Below are positions 1 to 6,649 of a DNA stretch of 25,811 nt, piece by piece (position 1 is the first letter of the stretch; every line of letters begins with the position of its first letter). A program made the position numbers and the translations under genes. The stretch lies in the NCBI GenBank assembly GCA_910577785.1, contig CAJTNT010000049.1, forward strand, positions 1 through 25,811, in the 5' to 3' direction. Below the pieces are notes generated by a model, which saw nothing but the letters and a program-made list of their open reading frames with translations, had not been told where the DNA came from and did not search any database. This DNA comes from an uncultured Lachnospiraceae bacterium. GTDB taxonomy: Bacteria > Bacillota > Clostridia > Lachnospirales > Lachnospiraceae.

Positions 1-8
1 TTTCATAA

Positions 9-116
9 CTTGTTTGTGCCTTGAGCGAAGCGAAAGGAATGATAAAAACTATGAAAAAATTCCTACTGGAATTTGGCAGAGATTTTATTTTTATGGGGGA
101 AGAATACCATGGATGA
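9..116 (+). pseudogene. YhcG/DUF1016-type nuclease fragment
   Basis: The open stretch reads KKFLLEFGRDFIFMGEEYH and then stops. This matches my memory of the start of the C-terminal PDDEXK nuclease domain of YhcG/DUF1016 proteins (FLLELGxxFxFVGxQYH), which in intact genes continues into an IDLLFYH strand carrying catalytic residues. Everything after EYH is missing. The remainder of the gene, if any, lies left of the window. It is best read as a truncated relic fused by deletion to the next fragment. Assignment rests on a short match, so confidence is moderate. Confidence 0.5.
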
Positions 117-126
117 AACCAGATAA

Positions 127-282
127 GGACAAAACGACAACGAAAATCCGATTAAGCTTTGCAGGCATTGCACCAAAGCTTTTGTCGCAAACAGACCAAG
201 TGCTGTATTTTGCAGCCCTCAGTGCAAGAACAAGCATAATGTTTACAAGAGCAGAGCAAGAAAGAAAGAGCAGCTCCGATAA
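127..282 (+). pseudogene. DUF6076-like zinc-ribbon C-terminal fragment
   Basis: In frame 1 the segment ends with CRHCTKAFVANRPSAVFCS, then PQCKNKHNVYKSRARKKEQLR and a TAA stop. The CxxC...CxxxC pattern followed by a basic tail resembles the C-terminal zinc ribbon of DUF6076-type proteins, which are common in clostridial mobile elements. A stop codon at 124-126 shuts the frame upstream, so only the tail survives. It directly follows the YhcG-like relic, suggesting a deletion that joined two mobile-element genes. The family name is from memory; the Cys pattern is visible. Confidence 0.5.
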
Positions 283-306
283 GGAATGATTGGATGGTGA
301 TACATA

Positions 307-672
307 ATGGCTGAGAACAAGAATACAAAGTTGCAGATCCGAAACAGCACGGTGGATTTTCTTGTATTTACAAAGGATGCCCACGAGGACGGTATTGAAG
401 TTCGTGTTCAGGATCACGATGTATGGCTGACACAAAAAGCGATTGGGCAGCTTTTCGATGTAGACAGAAGCGTTATCACAAAACATTTGAAAAACATCTA
501 TGAAAGTGACGAATTGTCTGAGGAATCAACTTGTGCATATTTTGCACAAGTTGCGGATAACGGAAAAACCTATCAATATAAGTTTTATTCGCTATCTGCC
601 ATAATTGCCGTTGGCTACCGTGTCAACTCCGGCAGGGCAACACATCAGAAGCCAGGATCGCTTCTTTGTTGA
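307..672 (+). pseudogene. Truncated RhuM-family (virulence RhuM) protein
   Basis: The 121 codons contain VWLTQKAIGQLFDVDRSVIT, a KHLKNIYESDEL helix and YSLSAIIAVGYRVNSGRAT. This is the order seen in RhuM-family proteins, with the HTH-like WLTQ...LF block first and the VGYRVxSxRxTQFRxWA block after. Intact members are usually about 300 residues. Here the protein diverges right after GRAT, where TQFRxWA is expected, and stops 9 codons later. The N-terminal part looks complete, with ATG at 307. RhuM genes often sit in restriction-modification and mobile islands, in line with the two relics upstream. It is probably non-functional. Confidence 0.65.
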
Positions 673-747
673 CTGCTTCGCCTTTGGGTATATTGTGGCG
701 CAGTGTGGAGGGTAATTGCGCGGGAATACTTGGGTATATGGAACAAG

Positions 748-772
748 AAATAGCATGCCCCAGGGGCTATTT
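748..772 (-). terminator. Possible terminator after the oxidoreductase
   Basis: AAATAGC and GCTATTT form a 7-bp stem with an 11-nt partly self-complementary loop, 37 nt beyond the oxidoreductase stop. On the minus strand the stem is followed by TTCTTGTT, a weak T-rich tail. It could work in either direction. The remaining sequence between 673 and 808 shows no gene. Confidence 0.35.
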
Positions 773-808
773 ATTTGACAGAGATAATATAGTATAAATA
801 TCTATCGG

Positions 809-1780
809 TCATTCAAAGGGATATACCATGCCCCATTGGCTGCGGATGGCGGTTAAGGTGTCCATTACGTCACAGACATATTGGAAATTCGCCTGGCCGG
901 TGCGGTTCTGCACGTAGTCCTGCATATCCTCTACCTCGTACTGCAGCGCTTTGGCAGTGGAGCCGATTTCTATGGTTTCGGTGCGGCCGTCTTCGGTGTA
1001 GGTGATGGTGGCTTTGTCTGCGCGGGGGTAGTTGTTGATTTCAATGTAGCCTTTTTCGCCAGCAATTACGCCGCGCTTGGGTTGCTTGGCGCGCATGGTC
1101 AGGGAGATGACAGCCATTTCGCCGTCGGGGTTTTTCAGCAGGATGCCGCTGCTCTCATCGACGCCGGTCTCAAAGTAATTGGCAGTGGTGAGGACAACAT
1201 TGGCCTTGCTGCCCATAAAGTAGCGGGCGAAGGATACGGCATATACGCCGATGTCCAAGAGGGCGCCCCCAGCCAGCTCCTTGGAGAAGAAGCGGTTGTT
1301 CACGTCATATTCCTTGCAGCTGCCGAAGTTTACCTGCACCATCTTTACTTGGCCGATCGCGCCGCTGGCAATGCGTTTCTTGAGTTCCTTGTAGAGGGGC
1401 ATGTGGAACAGGGTCACGCCATCGCAGATGACGAGGTTTTTCTCGGCGGCGAGTGCGGCGCATTCCTGCAGCTGGGAGGCGTTGACGGTAATGGATTTTT
1501 CACAGAACACATGCTTGCCTGCCAGCAGCGCCTGGCGGATAAACTGGTAATGGAGGTTATGTGGGGTTGCGATGTAGATAATGTCAATATTAGGATCAGC
1601 CAGCATTTCTTCAGCGCTTTTGTAACAGTGGGCGACGGAATAAGTGGCGGCGTATCGTTGGGCGTGCGCGGGGTTGGCGGAGTAAACACCGTAGATGCTG
1701 CCATTTACTGTCTGTAAGGCTTCGCCCATTTCCTGGGCAATCCAGCCGGAGCCTAAGATGCCCCAATTTAAGTTTGTCAT
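809..1780 (-). CDS. Gfo/Idh/MocA family oxidoreductase
   Basis: A 323-residue NAD(P)-dependent dehydrogenase of the Gfo/Idh/MocA superfamily, which oxidises or reduces sugars, inositols or related polyols. The N-terminus has the Rossmann motif GILGSGWIAQEM (residues 7-18), then IDIIYIATPHNLHY and GKHVFCEKSITVNASQ. The CEKP motif of many relatives is CEKS here, keeping the Lys that is usually the nucleotide/catalytic residue. The C-terminal half has the expected GALLDIGVYAVSF segment. Start ATG at 1780 is preceded by GGAGGAATCTCACC, a good ribosome site. Length is typical (about 330). It stands alone with a broken fructose-PTS gene upstream, so the substrate cannot be told; a dihydrodiol or trans-dihydrodiol-type dehydrogenase is one possibility. 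Confidence 0.9.
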   Translation of the reverse strand: MTNLNWGILGSGWIAQEMGEALQTVNGSIYGVYSANPAHAQRYAATYSVAHCYKSAEEMLADPNIDIIYIATPHNLHYQFIRQALLAGKHVFCEKSITVNASQLQECAALAAEKNLVICDGVTLFHMPLYKELKKRIASGAIGQVKMVQVNFGSCKEYDVNNRFFSKELAGGALLDIGVYAVSFARYFMGSKANVVLTTANYFETGVDESSGILLKNPDGEMAVISLTMRAKQPKRGVIAGEKGYIEINNYPRADKATITYTEDGRTETIEIGSTAKALQYEVEDMQDYVQNRTGQANFQYVCDVMDTLTAIRSQWGMVYPFE

Positions 1781-1859
1781 GGTGAGATTCCTCCTTGAAA
1801 GTTATTTTTTTAATTACCTGGGTTTTTTCTAAGATTTGGCTTTCCTGTTCTCTGGCAAT

Positions 1860-2105
1860 GATCGCTTTGGAGGCGATCCAGCACCCGGTAGCCGTCCTTG
1901 GGCTGCTCTAAGGCCTTCTGCTTCTTGATGCCGTCCAGCTCGTTGCCCTTTTCATCAATAATCTGGATAAATTCATCCGGCGTCTTTGCCGTCAGCAGGG
2001 TGTTCTAAAATCCTCATCCATCAGCATGGCCGACAGGTGGGAGAGGGCGTCAATATGTACGTTTCCGCCCCCCTCTGGCGCGGCAATCATAAAAATCAGG
2101 AGGAA
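1860..2105 (-). pseudogene. Fructose-PTS EIIA/EIIB remnant
   Basis: The minus strand reads FLLIFMIAAPEGGGNVHIDA then LSHLSAMLMDEDFR in one frame. After a frameshift it continues TLLTAKTPDEFIQIIDE and, after a linker, KDGYRVL. This matches the C-terminal part of the PTS fructose-type EIIA domain (IAAPEGxxNxHLDALSxLSxxLMD) followed by the beginning of the EIIB domain (YRVLAVTACPTG). The frameshift near 1998-2008, a missing start and a break right after YRVL show that it is dead. The break coincides with a small hairpin (GATCGC/GCGATC, near 1859-1879). This explains most of the gap between the oxidoreductase and the MATE gene. Confidence 0.65.
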
Positions 2106-2107
2106 CT

Positions 2108-2248
2108 ATGTGTATACAGAAAATATATGATAAAATGCTTACATGGAAATCAGATTTAGAGGAGAGGCGCTATTTAATTTATACGAGAGATTTTACAAAG
2201 GATCCAGACACTTTTTACCTGCCTATTTTTATAGTGATATATTTATAA
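2108..2248 (+). CDS. Small hypothetical protein, 46 aa
   Basis: An ATG at 2108 is preceded by AGGAGGAACT, a near-ideal ribosome site, and opens 46 codons beginning MCIQKIYDKMLTWKSDLEER and ending in a hydrophobic FIVIYL tail. I do not recognise it. The strong ribosome site and A+T-rich codons, unlike the PTS relic next to it, argue that it may be the surviving front of a larger gene or a real small protein. No terminator or partner gene is evident. The stretch ends 27 bases before the MATE gene stop on the other strand. Confidence 0.3.
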   Translation: MCIQKIYDKMLTWKSDLEERRYLIYTRDFTKDPDTFYLPIFIVIYL

Positions 2249-2275
2249 AAGCTAAGATCCATTCCCCAATATAAC

Positions 2276-3634
2276 CTACAAAAGCCCTTCCCCATGCAAC
2301 GCACCCATCCGATTTTGCTTTTCCATCCACAGAAACGCCCCTATGCAGATAATGACTGACAGCAGCGACCCAGCAGGCGCGGCCAGCCCCATGGGAAAGA
2401 GGGAATCCAGGAAATATCTGGAGGCCAGGTAGGCCAGAGGGATACGCGCACAGAGGATGGAGGCCAGGTTATGCACAAAAGAAATCCCTGCCCGCCCATA
2501 GGCGCAGAAATACCCGCTGAAGCAAAAATGGATGCCCGCAAAGATGCAGTCCCAGACATATCCGCGCATATACTGCCCGCCCAGACGGACGGCTTCCTCC
2601 TGCGCGGTGAACAGGCTGACTGCCCCTTCGGCGGCAAACTGCATCAGGACAGAAGCCACCACGCCAAAGCAAACGGCTATTTGTATGCCATACTTAAGGG
2701 TTTCTTTTGCCCGGCCATGCTTCCCTGCCCCAATGTTCTGCGCAGAGAGGGCAGACACGGAAGACAGCATGGAAGATGGAACCAGGAAGAGGATGCCGAT
2801 CAGCTTCTCCACAATTCCTACGGCTGCGGCATCGTTCAGCCCACGGCGGTTGGCGAGGATGGTGATAATGAGGAAGGAAACCTGGATAAAGCCATCCTGA
2901 ATGGCGACCGGCACGCCAATTTTTAAGATGCCGCCCATCATCTTTTTCTGCGGCTTAAAGTCGGCGGCACAGATGCCTGGGATCATGCCGCGTTTCCGAA
3001 CCATAAAAAGGGAAACCACCACGCTGATGCTCTGGGAGAGCGTTGTGCCAAGAGCCGCCCCTGCTGTTCCCAGGCCGCACCCGCCGATGAACAGATAGTC
3101 CAGTCCGATATTAAAGGCACAGGCAACCGCCACAAAGTACATCGGGCTTTTGGAATCCCCCATGCCGCGGAAGATAGAACTGATGATGTTATATGCCGTG
3201 ATAAAAGGAATCCCCAGGAAACAGATAGTCAGATAGCGGGCTGTGCCAGACGCCGCTTCTGCCGGGGTGGACATCAGCGATACAATCGGCTCTGCCGCCC
3301 AGAGCAGCAGGACGGCGCCGAGGACAGAGAGGGACAGGAAGAGGACGGCTGTATTGCCAACGGCCAGGCTGGCCTGTTTCCTGTCCCGGGCGCCAACGGC
3401 GCGCCCAATCAGCACCGTAGAGCCCATGGCCAGCCCTACAATCATAACGGTCAGCATATGCATGACCTGGCTGCCGATGGAGACGGCTGTCGTGCTGTCC
3501 ACCCCATAGAACTGCCCAATGATAAACAGATCCGCCATGCCATAGAGCGTCTGCAGAAAATAAGACAGCAGAAATGGGAGGGAAAAAGATACAATTGTCT
3601 TGAAAACACTTCCTGTCGTTAGGTTTTTTTCCAT
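2276..3634 (-). CDS. MATE family multidrug efflux transporter
   Basis: A 452-residue, strongly hydrophobic protein with about 12 membrane segments. It has the two-fold MATE layout: an N-terminal half with SFSLPFLLSYFLQTLYGMAD (about residues 16-35) and a second half starting near ILKIGVPVAIQDGFIQVSF. MATE proteins export cationic drugs or metabolites using Na+ or H+ gradients. Length fits the family (about 450). The start ATG at 3634 has only a distant GAGG upstream, but the N-terminal MEKNLTTGSVFKTIVSFSLP matches the usual clostridial MATE beginning. It lies 28 bases downstream of the RpiR-type remnant on the same strand and may have been co-transcribed with it. The substrate cannot be predicted. 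Confidence 0.92.
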   Translation of the reverse strand: MEKNLTTGSVFKTIVSFSLPFLLSYFLQTLYGMADLFIIGQFYGVDSTTAVSIGSQVMHMLTVMIVGLAMGSTVLIGRAVGARDRKQASLAVGNTAVLFLSLSVLGAVLLLWAAEPIVSLMSTPAEAASGTARYLTICFLGIPFITAYNIISSIFRGMGDSKSPMYFVAVACAFNIGLDYLFIGGCGLGTAGAALGTTLSQSISVVVSLFMVRKRGMIPGICAADFKPQKKMMGGILKIGVPVAIQDGFIQVSFLIITILANRRGLNDAAAVGIVEKLIGILFLVPSSMLSSVSALSAQNIGAGKHGRAKETLKYGIQIAVCFGVVASVLMQFAAEGAVSLFTAQEEAVRLGGQYMRGYVWDCIFAGIHFCFSGYFCAYGRAGISFVHNLASILCARIPLAYLASRYFLDSLFPMGLAAPAGSLLSVIICIGAFLWMEKQNRMGALHGEGLL

Positions 3635-3662
3635 AAATATATATTGCCTCGTCTATTTGCCC

Positions 3663-4171
3663 TTATACTTTTTCGTCTGCAATCAGGCTTTCGTATTCCC
3701 GCGTCTGCTCATACCGTTTCTTTTGGTCTACGGTCAAAAACAGGAATAAAATTTCCATCACGGTCATGGCCGAGACCCGGGAAAAGCAGATCTCATTCAT
3801 AAACAGCTTTTCCCGGGTGGCTGTCTGGATGTGGTAATCCACGCTTTGCCCAATGGTGGATTTTGGATTGTTTGTAATCCCGATGGCGGTCGCGCCTTTT
3901 TCCTTGGCAATCTTCACCATCTTAGCCACCCGGCGGGATTCTCCAGAATTGGAAATGGCAATCAGCACATCGCCTTTTTTCAAAGAAAGGGAGAAGGCCA
4001 GCTGGGTTTCCCAGATTGTCCCTGCCATAGCCCGGATGCCAATTTCATTTAATTTAAAGGCTCCGTCAAGGGCTACCGGAATCGTATTGCCTACGGCTAC
4101 GAGCTGTACGATCCCGGCTTTGCAGATATTGTCTAAAATAATATTTAGCTGCCCTCTTTGCGAAAAGTATT
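3663..4171 (-). pseudogene. RpiR/MurR-type regulator lacking its HTH domain
   Basis: The minus-strand frame open from about 4171 gives LNIILDNICKAGIVQLVAVG, NTIPVALDGAFKLNEIGIRA, then DVLIAISNSGESRRVAKMVK and ATAIGITNN. This is a sugar-isomerase (SIS) domain as found at the C-terminus of RpiR/MurR regulators; the SNSGES motif binds phosphosugars. Family members are about 280 residues with an N-terminal HTH of about 80. Here a TGA stop at 4172-4174 cuts the frame before the HTH, and no ATG, GTG or TTG with a ribosome site precedes the first SIS strand. The first internal ATG (4028) would remove part of the domain fold. It is therefore most likely a truncated regulator, although a short SIS-only product cannot be excluded. 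Confidence 0.6.
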
Positions 4172-4206
4172 TTCATAATAGATAGATATTATAATAATAC
4201 TTTTCG
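4161..4206. repeat. 11-bp inverted repeat between tyrS and the RpiR remnant
   Basis: CGAAAAGTATT (4161-4171) and AATACTTTTCG (4196-4206) are perfect inverted arms with a 24-nt A+T-rich spacer. It sits exactly where the RpiR-type coding frame breaks and just beyond the tyrS stop. The GC content is too low for a strong terminator. It may be an operator for a phosphosugar regulator or a deletion scar with terminal repeats. Confidence 0.45.
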
Positions 4207-4214
4207 GGAAAATG

Positions 4215-5438
4215 TCAATCTTTTCGGAGGATTTTGCGGAAATTCTTCTTGCCTTTTTTGAGTACCATGCCGTCCGTAAAAGCATCCATTCCGTAAGAAG
4301 CCTTGATGTCTGTCACCTTATCGCCATTGACGCAGACGCCGCCCTGTTCTACTGCCCGGCGGGCTTCGGAGCGGGAGGAGGCCAGGGTGGATGTTACGAG
4401 GAGGCTCAAAATGTCAATCGTGCCGTCCGTAAAATCCGTATCTGCCAGGGTAACGGAAGGCATATCGGCTGCATTGCCGCTGGAGAAAATAGCTTTTGCA
4501 GCGTCCTGTGCCTTCTGGGCCTCTGCTTCGCCATGCACCAGTTTCGTCAGCTCGAAGGCCAGGATTTCCTTTGCCTGGTTGAGCTGCGCCCCTTCCCAGG
4601 CATCCATGCGGTTGATTTCCTCTAAGGGAAGGAAGGTCAGCATACGGATGCATTTCAGCACGTCAGCATCGGCCACGTTCCGCCAGTACTGGTAGAAGTC
4701 GTAGGGGGAAGTCTTCTTGGCGTCCAGCCATACGGCGCCGGACTGGGTCTTGCCCATTTTCTTGCCCTCGGAATTGAGCAGCAGGGTAATGGTCATGGCA
4801 TATGCGTCCTTGCCCAGCTTGCGGCGGATCAGTTCTGTGCCGCCCAGCATATTGCTCCACTGGTCGTCGCCGCCGAACTGCATGTTGCAGCCGTATTTCT
4901 GGAACAGGGCGTAGAAATCGTAGCTCTGCATAATCATGTAATTAAACTCAAGGAAGCTTAAGCCTTTTTCCATGCGCTGTTTGTAGCACTCGGCAGTCAG
5001 CATGCGGTTGACAGAGAAGTGGGGGCCTACCTCCCGGAGTACGTCAATATAGTTCAGGTCCATCAGCCAGTCCGCGTTGTTGACCATCAGCGCCTTGCCT
5101 TCGGAGAAGTCAATAAAGCGGCTCATCTGCGCTTTGAAGCAGTCGCAGTTGTGCTGGATGGTTTCTGGGGTCATCATCTGGCGCATGTCGCTGCGCCCGG
5201 AAGGGTCGCCGATCATCCCCGTGCCGCCGCCAATCAGGGCAATCGGCTTGTTGCCGGCCATCTGCAGGCGCTTCATCAGGCAGAGCGCCATAAAGTGGCC
5301 CACATGCAGGCTGTCGGCAGTGGGGTCAAAACCAATGTAAAATGTGGCTTTTCCATGGTTAATCAGTTCCTTGATTTCCTCTTCGTCTGTTACCTGGGCA
5401 ATCAGCCCGCGGGCAACCAGTTCGTCATATACGGTCAT
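4215..5438 (-). CDS. tyrS: Tyrosyl-tRNA synthetase
   Basis: A 407-residue class I tyrosyl-tRNA synthetase that charges tRNA-Tyr in the cytoplasm. The HIGH-type signature is HVGH in SLHVGHFMALCLMK (about residues 43-56). The second signature is KMGKT in GKKMGKTQSGAVWLD (227-231). Tyrosine-pocket residues lie in GFDPTADSLH and QSYDFYALFQ, and the GGDDQWSN segment is intact. A C-terminal S4 RNA-binding domain is visible as SRSEARRAVEQGGVCVNGDK. I chose the ATG at 5438 because ACAAGGAGGAAACGTT precedes it and the protein then begins MTVYDELVARGL as usual. The frame stays open upstream only because the T-box leader happens to lack stops. Expression should depend on uncharged tRNA-Tyr through the leader described separately. 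Confidence 0.97.
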   Translation of the reverse strand: MTVYDELVARGLIAQVTDEEEIKELINHGKATFYIGFDPTADSLHVGHFMALCLMKRLQMAGNKPIALIGGGTGMIGDPSGRSDMRQMMTPETIQHNCDCFKAQMSRFIDFSEGKALMVNNADWLMDLNYIDVLREVGPHFSVNRMLTAECYKQRMEKGLSFLEFNYMIMQSYDFYALFQKYGCNMQFGGDDQWSNMLGGTELIRRKLGKDAYAMTITLLLNSEGKKMGKTQSGAVWLDAKKTSPYDFYQYWRNVADADVLKCIRMLTFLPLEEINRMDAWEGAQLNQAKEILAFELTKLVHGEAEAQKAQDAAKAIFSSGNAADMPSVTLADTDFTDGTIDILSLLVTSTLASSRSEARRAVEQGGVCVNGDKVTDIKASYGMDAFTDGMVLKKGKKNFRKILRKD

Positions 5439-5492
5439 AACGTTTCCTCCTTGTAGGTTTAAAATAATATATAGTAAACAATAATAAACAAT

Positions 5493-5894
5493 AAAAAACC
5501 CCGTCCCTGGAAATGCATGGTATTCTTGCATATTCCAAAAGGACGGGGGATAGATACCCGTGTTACCACCTTTGTTCACAGCCTGCTCGCGCGGGCTGCC
5601 TCTGGAAGTGCCTGGTGTGCTTGCATGATGGCAAGGTTTCTTGCCGGATATACGGCGGAACTCCTTGCTGGGGCTAAGCTCTGTTGGTGTATGGATCGAT
5701 GGCACTCCTGCAATATAACGGATGCAAAACCGTCACAGCCTACTGATGCATCTTCCGGCCATAAAAGGGCGGGCTTTCTGCCTGTTCGGTGTGCAGCTCC
5801 AGGATGTATTCACAAAAAGCCCTGCCTGCGCCTCTCATCTTCCGGCTGCTTTCTGTAGGTGGGTCCTCCCTGCTACTTATTCCTATCACGGAGC
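5493..5894 (-). promoter_or_regulatory. T-box leader (tyrosine) of tyrS
   Basis: A complete T-box riboswitch precedes tyrS. The conserved T-box core AAGGTGGTAACACGG lies at 5558-5572 (minus). Stem III is CAGCCcgcgcgagcaGGCTG (5579-5598). Stem I is closed by GCTCC (5890-5894) with GGAGC (5796-5800) and AGGA with TCCT, leaving a GTGAT bulge that fits the K-turn. The specifier codon on the 3' side of Stem I reads UAC (5806-5808) in GUGAAUACAUCC, a tyrosine codon that agrees with the downstream gene. The competing terminator pairs CCCCGTCC with GGGACGGGG (5499-5549) and ends in six U. Uncharged tRNA-Tyr should stabilise the antiterminator. Pairings were found by eye. Confidence 0.93.
5499..5549 (-). 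terminator. Intrinsic terminator of the tyrS T-box
   Basis: On the minus strand CCCCGTCC, TTTTGGAA and TATGCA pair with TGCAT, TTCC and GGGACGGGG across a short loop, followed directly by TTTTTT (5493-5498). The 5' side overlaps the antiterminator, which is the usual T-box arrangement. Confidence 0.85.
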
Positions 5895-6032
5895 CTGCCT
5901 AAAGTTAGGAACCCATCTGTCCTGTGTTGCGGGAACAGTGGAGTGTCACACGGTTTGGCGGCTCCATCGCCTTTTCATAATCTTGCGGACAGCTGCCCGA
6001 TAGAAAGGAGAAGACAGGCAGCGCCGCAATTT
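5895..6032 (-). other. Extra structured 5' leader between the tyrS promoter and T-box
   Basis: About 138 nt separate the predicted transcription start from Stem I of the T-box. They begin with a long hairpin in which TTGCGG and GCTGCC pair with GGCAGC and CCGCAA (5983-6029), followed by GGCG/CGCC and GTGT/ACAC helices. No coding frame with a ribosome site is present. Most T-box transcripts start close to Stem I, so this extension is unusual. It may be a separate structured element, a transcript stabiliser or simply untranslated sequence. I considered 6S RNA and could not support it. Confidence 0.5.
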
Positions 6033-6038
6033 ATGCCA

Positions 6039-6067
6039 ATTATAGAGGGAGAATGGGGATTTGTCAA
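6039..6067 (-). promoter_or_regulatory. Consensus sigma-A promoter for tyrS leader
   Basis: On the minus strand TTGACA (6062-6067), a 17-nt spacer and TATAAT (6039-6044) give a perfect consensus promoter. Transcription should start near 6032 and read through the extended leader and T-box into tyrS. It starts 18 bases beyond the stop codon of the small peptide gene upstream. Confidence 0.88.
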
Positions 6068-6084
6068 GCCCTTTTTTGTGTATC

Positions 6085-6207
6085 TTATTCGTCTCCCCAG
6101 CCATCGTCTCCCCAGCCGTCGCCCCCGCCATCTATGATGCTAGTAGCAATGACGTCATCCGTATCAAATGATATGATTTCAAGTTCTGGAGTTTCATATG
6201 TCTTCAT
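6085..6207 (-). CDS. 40-aa Gly/Trp/Asp-rich peptide
   Basis: The ATG at 6207 follows GGGAGGTGAAGCCTC, a strong ribosome site, and opens 40 codons: MKTYETPELEIISFDTDDVI, then ATSIIDGGG and a tail with the unit GWGDD/GWGDE repeated. The layout is an acidic amphipathic leader-like half (YETPELEIISFDTDDVI) joined to a Gly-rich tail. Lachnospiraceae genomes carry many short proteins starting M-K-x-Y-E-x-P-x-x-E, whose role is unknown to me. The two-part shape resembles RiPP precursors, but no modifying enzyme lies next to it; the only radical-SAM maturase in the window (11794) is dedicated to SCIFF. It is not fused to tyrS and ends just before the tyrS promoter. Real-gene confidence rests on the ribosome site, the repeat and the family-like N-terminus. 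Confidence 0.62.
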   Translation of the reverse strand: MKTYETPELEIISFDTDDVIATSIIDGGGDGWGDDGWGDE

Positions 6208-6649
6208 GAGGCTTCACCTCCCTTCTGCTGATGAACGCTTTACTCTGCGCCTTCTAGGACTTCTAAGACATGGACTTCTAAAAATGGCGGAAAATTTAGA
6301 GAAGCAGTAAAGCCGTTGGGATGGTACAGGCATTTTTTCAATTTCATAAAAAAATATAGGGACGTTAATATTTTCTTAGGAAAAATAAAGGGAATCTTAA
6401 TGTATATGGCTTGTTCGTTCCGTATAATGAAAGATAGAACAGGCAGATGCTCCGTTGGCGGCAGAGTTAGATCATGATTGCCTGAGGTGACAGATCTGTC
6501 ATGAAAAAGTCACGGCCGCGTCACCTTGGAAGGGTATAGTCTTAATGAAAGCACGCCTGTGGCGCAAGGCAGGACGGGCCATCGCATAGGAAGAAATAAA
6601 ATTGGAATAATAAGGAAGAAAATGGAATTATAATAGAAGGAGAAGAGAA
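6208..6649. other. Divergent intergenic region with inverted repeats
   Basis: This 442-nt gap separates the minus-strand peptide gene from the plus-strand ligase operon. I see no gene in it. A TATAAT at 6423-6428 (plus) could be a -10 box, but no good -35 sits 17 nt upstream. GGTGAC (6486-6491) and GTCACC (6520-6525) are perfect arms enclosing an internal GTCAC, and a second GCCT/AGGC hairpin lies near 6558-6575. These could form a structured leader for the ligase transcript. No known riboswitch class was recognised. Confidence 0.35.

Noticed and set aside
774..800. TTGACA promoter at 775 followed by TATAAA
   Set aside because: The spacing between TTGACA and the TATAAA-like box is only about 13 nt and there is no plus-strand gene downstream.
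881..1717. 278-codon plus-strand frame opposite the oxidoreductase
   Set aside because: It is the mirror of a clear Gfo/Idh/MocA gene, has no ribosome site and no family likeness; long antisense frames arise from G+C-rich codon positions.
5439..5705. N-terminal extension of tyrS to 5705
   Set aside because: The extension would be translated from the T-box leader and terminator; the ATG at 5438 has a proper ribosome site and the family N-terminus.
5850..6032. 6S RNA or SRP RNA upstream of tyrS
   Set aside because: Stem I of the T-box accounts for 5796-5894, and the remaining 138 nt show none of the conserved SRP or 6S motifs I could recall with certainty.
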